NCBI RefSeq assembly: GCF_009930815.1
Contig: NZ_CP022222.1
Coordinates: forward strand, 4,568,501-4,632,500
Reading direction: 5' to 3'
From: Bradyrhizobium sp. CCBAU 051011
GTDB lineage: Bacteria; Pseudomonadota; Alphaproteobacteria; Rhizobiales; Xanthobacteraceae
DNA: 64,000 nucleotides
Shown here: in pieces, positions 44,522-53,063 of the stretch
How the letters are laid out: each line of letters opens with the position of its first letter
How positions within the stretch are numbered: the first letter of the stretch is position 1
Made by a program: the position numbers and the translations under genes
The notes under the pieces: generated by a model
The model's input: the letters and a program-made list of their open reading frames with translations, nothing else
Databases searched by the model: none
What the model was told of the DNA's origin: nothing

Positions 44522-45037
44522 ATGACTGAAATGCCTGTTGAGTCCACCCCGTCGCTGTGGCGCCGAGCGACGGCGGCCTATGCAAAGCTGCTGGAATTCC
44601 TGCTCGCCGCCTGCGTCGGCATTCTGGTCATTCCGGTCACGCTGCAGATCATCTCGCGCTACACGCCGTTCATTCCGTCCTACATCTGGACCGAGGAGAT
44701 GGCGCGCTTCCTGTTCGTGTGGACGATCATGATCGGCGCCATGGTCGGCATACGCGAGGCGCAGCATTTCGAGGTCGACGTCTGGCCGGATCTGTCGCGC
44801 CGAAGCGAGGCCGCGGTGCGGATTCTCGCCCGGCTCGGCGTGCTGGCGATGGCAGTGGTGTTTGTGTGGGCCGGGCTCGAATTCACGCGGTTCGCCTGGA
44901 ACCGAACCTCTGAACTGGCCGATCTCCCCCTCTGGCTGATCCATGTCGCCTGGCCCGTGGCGGGCGTGACGTGGATCGTGTTTGCGGGCGAACAGATCCT
45001 CGATGAAACGCGGATTCTGCTTGGGGCAAAGCAATGA
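44522..45037 (+). CDS. TRAP transporter small permease (DctQ family)
   Basis: 171 residues from the ATG at 44522, with ACGGAG upstream. Four hydrophobic segments, starting LLEFLLAACVGILVIPVTLQ, with the DctQ hallmark YIWTEEMARFLFVWTIMIGA and REAQHFEVDVW. It forms the small subunit of the sodium-driven importer. Its stop overlaps the next start as ATGA. Confidence 0.9.
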   Translation: MTEMPVESTPSLWRRATAAYAKLLEFLLAACVGILVIPVTLQIISRYTPFIPSYIWTEEMARFLFVWTIMIGAMVGIREAQHFEVDVWPDLSRRSEAAVRILARLGVLAMAVVFVWAGLEFTRFAWNRTSELADLPLWLIHVAWPVAGVTWIVFAGEQILDETRILLGAKQ

Positions 45038-46353
45038 GCGGCAATGTTCTTTCTGCCGGACAGGCGGCTATGGTCCTGTTCGGTGTCTTCATCGGCCTGC
45101 TCATCATTCGAGTGCCGGTCGCCTTTGCGCTCGGCCTCGCCTGCGTGCCGATCCTCATGATCGAGCCGCGCCTGTCGATCATGACGCTCGCGCAGGAGAC
45201 GTTCAACGCCTACAATTCGTTCATCCTGCTGGCCGTGCCGTTCTTCCTGCTGACCGCCAACCTGATGAGCATCGGCGGCATCACCGATCGGCTGGTCGCG
45301 TTGTCGCGCTCGATGGTCGGGCATTGGCCGGGATCGCTGGCGCAGATCAACGTGGTGCTGTCGGTGTTCTTTGCCGGCATCTCCGGCTCTTCCACGGCCG
45401 ATGCCGCGAGCCAGTCCAAGATCTTCATCGATGCGCAGACCAAGGAGGGCTACGATCTCTCCTTTTCGATCGCCATCACCGCTGTCTCCGCCGTGCTCGC
45501 CGTCATCATCCCGCCCTCGATCCTGATGATCGTGTGGGGCGGGCTGATCTCGACCTCGATCGCCGCGATGTATCTCGCCGGCATCATCCCCGGTCTGCTG
45601 ATCGCGGGCGCGCAGATGGCGACAGTGCATGTCTATGCCGTGCGCCGCGGCTATCCGACCTATCCGAAGGACAGTTGGCGGGAGATGTGGTGGGCGATCT
45701 TGCGGTCGATACCGGCGCTGACGACGCCGTTCATCATCGTCGGCGGTATTTTGCTGGGATGGTTTACCGCGACCGAATCTGCATGCGTCGCGGTGCTCTA
45801 TTCCGTTGCGCTGTCGACGTTCTTCTACCGTGAAACTGGCGCGCGCCAACTCTACAAGGCGTTGCTGGACACCGGACGTCTAGCCGGCGTCGCCCTGTTC
45901 TGCATCGGTACCGCGAGCGCCTTCGGCTGGCTGTTGGCCTACTACAAGATTCCGCAGGAACTGCTGGCCAACGTCTCGACCTGGGGCATGGGCGCGATCG
46001 GGGCTGGCTTCTTCATCGCCTTCTGCTTTCTGGTGGTGGGCTGCTTCCTCGACGCCATTCCGGCGATCGTCATTGTCGGCACCGTGCTCGAGCCGTTGGC
46101 GAAATCGGTCGACCTGCACCCCGTTCAGTTTGCGATCATCTCGATCGTGTCGCTGGCGTTCGGGCTGGTGACGCCGCCCTATGGCCTGTGCCTGATGATT
46201 GCGTGCGCGATCGCCGGCGTGCGGCTGCGCTATGCGCTGAAAGACACGGTGATCATGCTGATACCGATGCTGCTGGTGCTGGCCGCGCTCATCATCTGGC
46301 CCGAGGTTTCGCTGTTTCTGCCGCGGTTGATCGTGCCGGAGATGCTCAAGTAA
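45034..46353 (+). CDS. TRAP transporter large permease (DctM family)
   Basis: 439 residues and about 12 helices, translationally coupled to the small subunit. DctM features are the helix LLAVPFFLLTANLMSIGGIT, the segment FFAGISGSSTADAAS typical of the ion-binding half, and IPPSILMIVWGGLIS. It carries solute and sodium across the inner membrane. It ends the three-gene TRAP operon and is convergent with the sensor kinase at 46441. Confidence 0.92.
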   Translation: MSGNVLSAGQAAMVLFGVFIGLLIIRVPVAFALGLACVPILMIEPRLSIMTLAQETFNAYNSFILLAVPFFLLTANLMSIGGITDRLVALSRSMVGHWPGSLAQINVVLSVFFAGISGSSTADAASQSKIFIDAQTKEGYDLSFSIAITAVSAVLAVIIPPSILMIVWGGLISTSIAAMYLAGIIPGLLIAGAQMATVHVYAVRRGYPTYPKDSWREMWWAILRSIPALTTPFIIVGGILLGWFTATESACVAVLYSVALSTFFYRETGARQLYKALLDTGRLAGVALFCIGTASAFGWLLAYYKIPQELLANVSTWGMGAIGAGFFIAFCFLVVGCFLDAIPAIVIVGTVLEPLAKSVDLHPVQFAIISIVSLAFGLVTPPYGLCLMIACAIAGVRLRYALKDTVIMLIPMLLVLAALIIWPEVSLFLPRLIVPEMLK

Positions 46354-46361
46354 CACAGAGT

Positions 46362-46437
46362 TTTCAAGCGAAGCATGCCCTCGGACTTGATCCGTGGGTG
46401 GATTCCGGTTCGCGTGAGGAAAACGCGTCAAAGAAGA
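46362..46437. repeat. short dispersed intergenic element (tttcaagcgaagcatg ... aaaacgcgtcaaa type)
   Basis: The gap between the convergent TRAP and kinase genes contains ttttcaagcgaagcatgccc, a short inverted segment ggacttgatccgtgg, and ggttcgcgtgaggaaaacgc. I recognise this wording as a motif frequently scattered in Bradyrhizobium genomes. The assignment rests on recollection, as only part of it recurs in this window (near 44397). Confidence 0.4.
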
Positions 46438-46440
46438 TAG

Positions 46441-47949
46441 CTACTCGTCCCTGTTGAGCGCGCAGCTGATCGTGTAGACCACGCCGCGTGGCAGGAAGTC
46501 GACGGTGGCTTCGCCGCCGAGCTGGTCGCGTGCGCTGCGCTCGATCAGCCGCGAGCCGAAACCGCGCTGCACCGGCGTCGTGACCGGTGGGCCGCCTGTC
46601 TCGGTCCAGATCAACCGCAATTTGCGCCCGTCGCTCTCTTCGAGGATCTCCCAATCCACCGCGACGGACCCGGTGTCGTTCGATAGCGCGCCGTATTTGG
46701 CGGCATTGGTTCCGATCTCGTGCACGATCATCGACAGCACCACCGCGAGCCGCGGCGATAGCGGGACTTGCGGTCCGAACATCCGCACCCGCTCCGGATT
46801 GTTCAACAGATAGGGTTGCAGCACCCGCGCGATCACTTCCCGCAACTCCGCGCCCTGCCACTTCTCCTCGCTCAAGAGATTGTGCGCCTCCGCCAGCGCG
46901 CCGAGCCTTCCCTCGAACTTCGCGCGCTCTGTGCGGCTCGCGCTGCGGAACGTCTGGGTGGCGATCGACTGCAGGACCGCGAGCGTATTCTTGACGCGAT
47001 GGTTGAGCTCCTCGATCAGGAGATTATGCAGCATCTCGCCGCGGGCGATCTGGGTTGCCATCCGCACCGCAAAGGCTAGGCCGACCATCAGCAGGACGGC
47101 GCCCATCACACTTGTTATCGCGAGGTTGCGCCAGAGCGGCGCGACCAGCGAGCTTTCGGCCACGCCCGCGGCAACCGTCCAGCCGGTGAGCGAGGAGCGG
47201 GCAAAGCTCGTGATCAGCGGTACGCCCTCGAGCGATATGGTCGGCAGCGTGGAGTCCGGATTGTTGAACATTTCCGCATAAAGCGTGGGCGATGCACGCT
47301 TGCCGACGGTCTCCTGCGGATTCGGCACGCGTGCGAAATTGGTGCCTTCGCCGTCGAAGATTGAGATCGTCCAGTCCTTGCTCGGCTGCTGCTGCTCGAT
47401 CATTGCCTGGAATATTTCGATCGGCGGACTGAAGGAGATGTCGTAAAGCACCTCGTTATCCCGCATGACGGGCACCTCGACCGTCACGATCAGCCGTCTC
47501 TTGACCGACCCGAAGAACAGGTTGGAATAGACCGGCTTCTTTTCCGCAAACACCTTCTGGACCAAGGGCAGGTTGTTGCGGAGCGGCAGGTTTGCCGTCT
47601 CTGGCGTCAACGAGGAGAACACCTGCCGCCCTTCGCGGTCGGCCACCAGCACGACGCCGCCTTCGCCATACTGGTCGAGGAAGCCCTGACAAATGCGGCG
47701 GAATCCCTCGAAATCTCCGTCGCGCAGCGCGTTTGTCAGCGACAGCACCTGGAGTGCGCCGGTGATCCGCTGCATCTCCGAGTCGAGCACGAGGCGAATG
47801 CTGCGGACCGTTTCAACGACCCGTTGCGTCGCGTTCTGGCGGTCCTGCTTGTAATGGTTGAAAACGATGCCGGCCGCGAAGAGGATCAGCGGCAGCGTGG
47901 TTCCCGCGACCAGAAGGGCGAGACGTACTGGCAGTGAAGGTTTCGGCAA
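46441..47949 (-). CDS. sensor histidine kinase, HWE/HisKA_2 family, with periplasmic sensor domain
   Basis: About 502 residues from a TTG at 47949; a longer TTG start at 48042 would add 31 residues, and neither has a strong ribosome-binding site. The first helix (VRLALLVAGTTLPLILFAAG) and a second (LAITSVMGAVLLMVGLAFAV) flank a periplasmic dCache-like domain of about 230 residues. The kinase core has the HWE/HisKA_2 box IEELNHRVKNTLAVLQSIAT, then SMIVHEIGTNAAKYGALS and an end RGFGSRLIERSARDQLGG. Its partner regulator is not adjacent. The signal is unknown. Confidence 0.86.
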   Translation of the reverse strand: MPKPSLPVRLALLVAGTTLPLILFAAGIVFNHYKQDRQNATQRVVETVRSIRLVLDSEMQRITGALQVLSLTNALRDGDFEGFRRICQGFLDQYGEGGVVLVADREGRQVFSSLTPETANLPLRNNLPLVQKVFAEKKPVYSNLFFGSVKRRLIVTVEVPVMRDNEVLYDISFSPPIEIFQAMIEQQQPSKDWTISIFDGEGTNFARVPNPQETVGKRASPTLYAEMFNNPDSTLPTISLEGVPLITSFARSSLTGWTVAAGVAESSLVAPLWRNLAITSVMGAVLLMVGLAFAVRMATQIARGEMLHNLLIEELNHRVKNTLAVLQSIATQTFRSASRTERAKFEGRLGALAEAHNLLSEEKWQGAELREVIARVLQPYLLNNPERVRMFGPQVPLSPRLAVVLSMIVHEIGTNAAKYGALSNDTGSVAVDWEILEESDGRKLRLIWTETGGPPVTTPVQRGFGSRLIERSARDQLGGEATVDFLPRGVVYTISCALNRDE

Positions 47950-48096
47950 CGCAAGTCCCGGATCGGCGCCCAAGCGGGGCAAGCATAAGAGAAGCCGCCG
48001 AATTTCGCCAATGATATAAAGAATGTAAGTCTGGTCCGGCAAAAGCGCCGGGCTCCCGCCGCGCTCTCGCGCCGCGGGAACCCTGCCTTCCCGAAA

Positions 48097-49371
48097 TCAA
48101 AGATTGCTGTCGGTGATGGCGGCGTACACCATGGTGCGCAGTTCGCGCCGCAAGGGATAGGCGCTCGACGGCAGCACCTGCGTCATGAAGATCGTGATCA
48201 GCTCTTCCGCCGGATCGATGAAGAACGACGTCGTCGCCGCGCCGCCCCAGTTGAACTCGCCGGGGCTGCCGGGGATCAGCGTTTGCACCGGGTTCATGGT
48301 GACGGCAAAGCCGAGCCCGAAGCCGATGCCGTTATAGGCGGCTTCCGAGAACAGGGAGCGCGACATCGCCGGCAGGTCGACCCCGCCCGGCAGGTGGTTC
48401 GACGTCATCAGCTTCAACGTCTTCGGGCCCAGCAGGCGGACGCCGCCGAGTTCGCCGCCATTGAGCAGCGCGCGGCAGAAGGTGAGATAATCGGCCGTCG
48501 TCGAGCAGAGCCCGCCGCCGCCGGAGATGAAGGAGGGCGGCTCCAGGAACGAGCTCGTCGCCGGATCGTCCTGCAGCGTCAGCGTGCCCTTGCGATCGGC
48601 GGCGAGCGGGTTGAAGCCGCCTTGCGGATCGGCCGAATAACACGCCGCGAAACGATGCACCTTGTCTTTGGGTACGAAGAAATCGGTGTCGTTCATGCCG
48701 AGCGGATCGAGGATCCGTTCTTTGAGGAACTGCTCGAACGGCTTGCCGCTGATCACGCCGATCAGATAGCCGATCACGTCGGTGGCGACGGAGTAGTTCC
48801 AGCCTTCGCCCGGCGAAAACTCCAGCGGAATTTTGGCGAGGTCGTCGATCATGCCTTGCAGCGTGCCGGCCTTCTCAACTTCGCCGATCTTGTTCTCGCG
48901 ATAAGCGGCATCGACATTGCTTCGCTGCTGGAAGCCGTAGGTCAGGCCCGAGGTGTGCCGCAGCAGGTCCACGATCAGCATCGGCCGCGACGGCGGTCGG
49001 GTCAGGAAGGCCGGATGGGTGCCGGCCACGAACACGCCGAGGTTCTTCCAGGCCGGGATGTATTTGTGCACGGGCTCGTCGAGCGCGACGCGGCCTTCCT
49101 CGACCAGCATCATGAAGGCGACGGACGTGAGCGGCTTGGTCATCGAGTAGATGCGGAAGATCGTGTCGTCCTTGACCGGCACCTTGCGCTCGACATCGGC
49201 AAAGCCCTGCGAGGTCGAGTGCACGACCTTGCCGCGGCGATAGATCAGGAGCTGTGTGCCCGGGAAGCGGCCGGCATCGATGTAGCGCTGCTTCAGGTGG
49301 TTCTCGAGGCGATCGAGCGCCGCCTGGGACATTCCGGCTTGCTCGGGCGAGGCGGGGGTAGGGGCTAACAT
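48097..49371 (-). CDS. serine hydrolase of the beta-lactamase class C / esterase family
   Basis: 424 residues. The SxxK nucleophile is in RIYSMTKPLTSVAFM, the YxN-like tyrosine in GEGWNYSVATDVIGY, and the third motif is replaced by FNWGGAATTSFFIDP (WGG instead of KTG). This pattern is typical of EstB/LovD-like esterases rather than true beta-lactamases. No signal peptide is seen, pointing to a cytoplasmic ester or amide hydrolase. It is divergent from the dioxygenase at 49506. Confidence 0.88.
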   Translation of the reverse strand: MLAPTPASPEQAGMSQAALDRLENHLKQRYIDAGRFPGTQLLIYRRGKVVHSTSQGFADVERKVPVKDDTIFRIYSMTKPLTSVAFMMLVEEGRVALDEPVHKYIPAWKNLGVFVAGTHPAFLTRPPSRPMLIVDLLRHTSGLTYGFQQRSNVDAAYRENKIGEVEKAGTLQGMIDDLAKIPLEFSPGEGWNYSVATDVIGYLIGVISGKPFEQFLKERILDPLGMNDTDFFVPKDKVHRFAACYSADPQGGFNPLAADRKGTLTLQDDPATSSFLEPPSFISGGGGLCSTTADYLTFCRALLNGGELGGVRLLGPKTLKLMTSNHLPGGVDLPAMSRSLFSEAAYNGIGFGLGFAVTMNPVQTLIPGSPGEFNWGGAATTSFFIDPAEELITIFMTQVLPSSAYPLRRELRTMVYAAITDSNL

Positions 49372-49505
49372 CGGCGCTGATCTCCGGCTGGCGAGACGTC
49401 TTGATAGCCGAAAAGTGTCTCACGTTCCAACCGGCCGTGCTTATCCGGGGTGGAACGGTGGAGTAGGGTCGCGCCAGCCTTCGTCTATTCCGCAGGACAG
49501 CAAAA

Positions 49506-50420
49506 ATGCGCCAATTCAGCGAAACCGAACTGACCGCCGCCGTGATCCGCAGCTTCGACAATACGCCTGATCCGCGCGCCAAATTCCTGCTGCAGGAACT
49601 TGTGAAGTCGCTGCACGACTATGTCCGCAAGACCGGCCTCACCTTCGAGGAATGGGAGTACGCGATCGATTTCCTGACTCGGACCGGGCAGAAGTGCACC
49701 CCGATCCGGCAGGAGTTCATCCTGCTGTCCGACGTGCTCGGCGTGTCGATGCTGGTCGATGCCGTGAACCACAGGGAACGCGAGGGCGCCACCGAGACCA
49801 CCGTGCTCGGCCCGTTCTATGTCGGTCAGCACAAGGTGACGCCCCATGGCACCGATATCTCGGCCGATCTGCAGGGTGAGCGGATGTTCGTGCAGAGCCG
49901 CGTCACCGACCTCGAAGGCAAGCCGCTGGCGAATGTGCCGGTCGACATCTGGCATGCCGATGGCGACGGCTTCTATGATTCCCAGAAGCCGGCCTATGCG
50001 ACGCAGGGCCCGTCGTCGCGGGCGCGCTTCATCACCGATGCCGATGGCAGGTTCTTCTTCCGCACCATCCTGCCGTGCAGCTATCCGATCCCGACCGACG
50101 GCCCGGTCGGCGAGATGATCGTGCAGACGGGCCGCCACCCGATGCGGCCGGCACATGTGCATTTCCTGGTCGATGCGCCCGGCTACCAGCCGCTGATCAC
50201 GCATGTCTTCATCGACGGCGATAAATATCTCGATTCCGATGTGGTGTTCGGCGTCAAGGATGAACTGGTCGCCAGGATCGAAAAGCGCACGGATACGAAG
50301 ATGCCAGACGGCAAGCCGGCCAGCGAGCCATGGCACCTGATGACCTACGATTTCCGGATGAAGCCGGGCGTCGGAAACGCGCCGAAGCCGATGATGGCGA
50401 AGGCCAGCGAGGACGTTTAA
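49506..50420 (+). CDS. intradiol ring-cleavage dioxygenase (catechol/hydroxyquinol 1,2-dioxygenase type)
   Basis: 304 residues. The N-terminal helical dimerisation domain (FLLQELVKSLHDYVRKTG) is followed by the intradiol barrel: TVLGPFYVGQH, PVDIWHADGDGFYDSQKP and LPCSYPIPTDGPVGEM. The iron ligands should be the tyrosines in FYDSQ and CSYPIP and the two histidines in RPAHVHFLVDAPGY. These Fe(III) enzymes open catechol or hydroxyquinol between the hydroxyls to muconate-type acids. No muconate or maleylacetate genes adjoin. A perfect hairpin follows at 50441-50473. Confidence 0.9.
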   Translation: MRQFSETELTAAVIRSFDNTPDPRAKFLLQELVKSLHDYVRKTGLTFEEWEYAIDFLTRTGQKCTPIRQEFILLSDVLGVSMLVDAVNHREREGATETTVLGPFYVGQHKVTPHGTDISADLQGERMFVQSRVTDLEGKPLANVPVDIWHADGDGFYDSQKPAYATQGPSSRARFITDADGRFFFRTILPCSYPIPTDGPVGEMIVQTGRHPMRPAHVHFLVDAPGYQPLITHVFIDGDKYLDSDVVFGVKDELVARIEKRTDTKMPDGKPASEPWHLMTYDFRMKPGVGNAPKPMMAKASEDV

Positions 50421-50440
50421 GGCAGAGAGCTCTACGGCCT

Positions 50441-50473
50441 GCTCAATTCTTGTGCGCCGCACAAGAATTGAGC
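50441..50473. terminator. perfect 15-base hairpin after the dioxygenase gene
   Basis: GCTCAATTCTTGTGC (50441-50455), loop GCC, then GCACAAGAATTGAGC (50459-50473). It is an exact 15-bp stem with no mismatch, starting 21 bases after the stop codon. No clear U-run follows, so it may act as a terminator with help, an RNA stabiliser or a protein-binding site. A second hairpin with TGCCGC/GCGGCA arms lies at 50511-50530. It separates the dioxygenase from the nitrate operon. Confidence 0.5.
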
Positions 50474-50580
50474 GAATCGCAAATTTGGAAAGCTGTGACT
50501 GGTTCCTGATTGCCGCCTAGTTTTGCGGCATGAATCTAACAATATACTGATATCAATAAGTTTTTTGCGCTGCCCGAGGC

Positions 50581-50597
50581 TTGGCACGGAGCTTGAA
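50581..50597 (+). promoter_or_regulatory. sigma-54 (RpoN)-type promoter of the nitrate operon
   Basis: TTGGCACG at 50581-50588, four bases, then TTGAA at 50593-50597. Spacing and -24 element match the RpoN consensus exactly; the -12 has GA instead of GC. Nitrogen-assimilation genes are classic RpoN/NtrC targets. The predicted start near 50608 would give a leader of about 150 bases before nrtA. Confidence 0.5.
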
Positions 50598-50607
50598 TAG
50601 CTAGTGC

Positions 50608-50760
50608 TGACGCCATCGATGCCGTCCCTTGAGACCACTCATCCGAATTGTGACGCCGCCATTCCGGGGCCTCCCTGGAACACGCCTTTTTGCGCCTAGC
50701 GCGGTGACCCAATCGGACGGCCCCCGTTTCACGCACTGACGCAAAAGGACAACGACGCCC
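50608..50760 (+). promoter_or_regulatory. long 5' leader of the nitrate operon, possible antitermination region
   Basis: The stretch between the predicted start and nrtA has no gene. One clear hairpin is TTCCGGG (50662-50668) / CCTGGAA (50674-50680) with a five-base loop; the palindrome catcgatg is at about 50614-50621. Nitrate-assimilation leaders in Bradyrhizobium and other bacteria are controlled by the ANTAR protein NasT, which binds paired hairpins. Here I see only one good hairpin and no convincing terminator, so this stays a hypothesis. AAAAGGAC near 50743-50750 is the ribosome-binding site. Confidence 0.3.
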
Positions 50761-52080
50761 ATGACGATGCCTACCAATCCCCCCTCACGTCGCGGCTTCA
50801 GCCGTCGCCAGCTCCTGAAGGCAACCGGCGGCACGGCGGCCTTGCTCGCCGCGGCCAAGCTGAATTTCCCGGCCGGCGCGTTTGCGCAAGGCGCAGGTCC
50901 GGAAGTCACCAAGGCGACGCTCGGGTTCATCGCGCTCAGCGACGCCGGGCCGCTGTTCGTCGCCAAGGACAAGGGGTTGTTCGCCAAATACGGCATGCCT
51001 GATGTCGAAGTCGCCAAGCAGGCCTCATGGGGCACGACCCGCGACAACCTCGTGCTCGGCTCGGAAGGCAACGGCATCGACGGCGCGCATATCCTGACGC
51101 CAATGCCTTACCTGATCTCGGCCGGCAAGGTGACGCAGAACAATGTGCCGACGCCGATGTACCTCCTGGCGCGACTCAATCTCGATGCGCAGTGCATCTC
51201 GGTCGCCAAGGAATATGCCGATCTCAAGATTGGCGTCGACGCCTCGCCGCTGAAAGCAGTGTTCGAGAAGAAGAAGGCGGCCGGCAAGGCGGCCAAGGTT
51301 GCGATGACCTTCCCGGGCGGTACCCACGATCTCTGGATTCGTTACTGGCTCGCCGCCGGCGGCATCGACCCCGACAAGGACGTCGAAACCATCACGGTGC
51401 CGCCGCCGCAAATGGTCGCCAACATGAAGGTCGGCACCATGGACGCCTTCTGTGTCGGCGAGCCATGGCCCGGGCAACTGGTCCATCAGGGCATCGGCTA
51501 TACCGCGATCAATACCGGCGAGATCTGGAGCAAGCACCCGGAAAAATCGCTCGGCATGCGCGCGGCGTGGGTCGACAAGAATCCGAAAGCCGCCAAGGCG
51601 ATCCTGATGGCGGTCATGGAGGCCCAGCAGTGGGCCGACAAGATGGAGAACAAGGGCGAACTCGCGACCATCATGGCCAAGCGGCAGTGGATCAACTGCC
51701 CGGTCGAGGACATCGCCGATCGCGCCAAGGGCAAGTTCGACTACGGCATTCCCGGCAAGGTCGTCGAGAACTCGCCGCACATCATGAAATACTGGCGCGA
51801 CCACGCCTCCTATCCGTTCCCGAGCCACGATCTCTGGTTCATGACGGAGGATATCCGGTGGGGCAAGTACGAAGCCTCTTTCGACAGCAAGGCACTGATC
51901 GCCAAGGTCAACCGTGAGGACATGTGGCGCGACGCAGCCAAGACGATGGGCGTTGCCGCAACAGACATTCCGGCCTCGACCTCGCGTGGCAAGGAGACCT
52001 TCTTCGACGGCAAGGTGTTCGACCCTGAAAACCCCGCCGCCTATCTGAAGTCCCTGTCGATCAAGCGTGTTGAAGTCTGA
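50761..52080 (+). CDS. nrtA: nitrate ABC transporter substrate-binding protein NrtA
   Basis: 439 residues with a clear Tat signal: RRGFSRRQLLKATGGTAALL, cleaved near GAFAQG. The mature protein follows the NrtA/CmpA family: TKATLGFIALSDAGPLFVAK, ASWGTTRDNLVLGSEGNGID and VGEPWPGQLVHQGIGYTAIN. NrtA captures nitrate (or nitrite) in the periplasm for the NrtB permease. It is the first gene of the operon to nasC. A strong hairpin follows, which likely raises its transcript level above the permease. Confidence 0.88.
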   Translation: MTMPTNPPSRRGFSRRQLLKATGGTAALLAAAKLNFPAGAFAQGAGPEVTKATLGFIALSDAGPLFVAKDKGLFAKYGMPDVEVAKQASWGTTRDNLVLGSEGNGIDGAHILTPMPYLISAGKVTQNNVPTPMYLLARLNLDAQCISVAKEYADLKIGVDASPLKAVFEKKKAAGKAAKVAMTFPGGTHDLWIRYWLAAGGIDPDKDVETITVPPPQMVANMKVGTMDAFCVGEPWPGQLVHQGIGYTAINTGEIWSKHPEKSLGMRAAWVDKNPKAAKAILMAVMEAQQWADKMENKGELATIMAKRQWINCPVEDIADRAKGKFDYGIPGKVVENSPHIMKYWRDHASYPFPSHDLWFMTEDIRWGKYEASFDSKALIAKVNREDMWRDAAKTMGVAATDIPASTSRGKETFFDGKVFDPENPAAYLKSLSIKRVEV

Positions 52081-52087
52081 TCAAGCT

Positions 52088-52116
52088 CGGGCCGCGCGCA
52101 AGCTGCGGGCGGCCCG
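52088..52116 (+). other. intercistronic hairpin between nrtA and nrtB
   Basis: CGGGCCGC (52088-52095) and GCGGCCCG (52109-52116) form an eight-base stem directly after the nrtA stop. There is no U-run, so stabilisation of the upstream message is more likely than termination. Confidence 0.45.
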
Positions 52117-52143
52117 CTCAGGAAACACGGAGATACAACTTCA

Positions 52144-53052
52144 ATGTCGATGCCCGCGATGAAAGCCGAAGCCACCGCTGTAGCCGTTCCGACCGCGTCA
52201 CCGGCCGCTACGGCGCCGGTGGTGACGATGACGCCGAAGCAGGCGCCGCGCGCCGAGAAATACGTCAAGATGGCGAAAGAGACCGCGGTACGCGTCGTGC
52301 CGCCGCTGATCGTTCTCGCGCTCTTGATGCTGTTCTGGGAATTGGTCTGCCGCCGCACCGGCTCGACCCTGCCGCCACCATCGAAAGTTTTCAAGGACAC
52401 AAAGGAACTGATCTTCGATCCGTTCTTCGATAATGGCGGGATCGACAAGGGCCTGTTCTGGCATTTGTCCGCCTCGCTCCAGCGCGTTGCCTACGGTTAT
52501 TCGATTGCCGCCATTGTCGGCATCGCGCTCGGCACGCTGGTCGGGCAGTCGGTGTGGGCGATGCGCGGGCTCGATCCGCTGTTCCAGGTGCTGCGCACCA
52601 TCCCGCCGCTGGCGTGGCTGCCGCTGTCGCTTGCCGCGTTCCGTGACGGTCAGCCCTCGGCGATCTTCGTGATCTTCATCACCTCGGTGTGGCCGATCAT
52701 CATCAACACCGCGGTCGGCATCCGCAACATCCCGCAGGATTATCGCAACGTCGCGGCGGTGGTGCAGCTCAATCCGCTGGAGTTCTTTTCCAAGATCATG
52801 ATCCCGGCGGCGGCGCCCTACATCTTCACGGGCCTTCGCATCGGCATCGGCCTGTCGTGGCTTGCGATCGTCGCGGCGGAAATGCTGATCGGCGGCGTCG
52901 GCATCGGCTTCTTCATCTGGGACGCCTGGAACTCTTCGCACATCAGCGAAATCATCCTGGCCCTGTTCTATGTCGGCATCATCGGCTTCGTGCTCGACCG
53001 CCTGATTGCGGGACTGGCGAAGATCGTGACCCGCGGCACCGCACTGAACTGA
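52144..53052 (+). CDS. nrtB: nitrate ABC transporter permease NrtB
   Basis: 302 residues. A long Ala/Pro-rich cytoplasmic N-terminus precedes the helices (VVPPLIVLALLMLFWELVC). The family-typical STLPPPSKVFKDTKELI, WPIIINTAVGIRNIPQDYRN and the EAA loop VVQLNPLEFFSKIMIPAAAP identify the NrtB/CmpB branch of NitT permeases. It forms the channel with NrtA and NrtC of the same operon. Confidence 0.88.
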   Translation: MSMPAMKAEATAVAVPTASPAATAPVVTMTPKQAPRAEKYVKMAKETAVRVVPPLIVLALLMLFWELVCRRTGSTLPPPSKVFKDTKELIFDPFFDNGGIDKGLFWHLSASLQRVAYGYSIAAIVGIALGTLVGQSVWAMRGLDPLFQVLRTIPPLAWLPLSLAAFRDGQPSAIFVIFITSVWPIIINTAVGIRNIPQDYRNVAAVVQLNPLEFFSKIMIPAAAPYIFTGLRIGIGLSWLAIVAAEMLIGGVGIGFFIWDAWNSSHISEIILALFYVGIIGFVLDRLIAGLAKIVTRGTALN

Positions 53053-53063
53053 AGGAGAATGTC

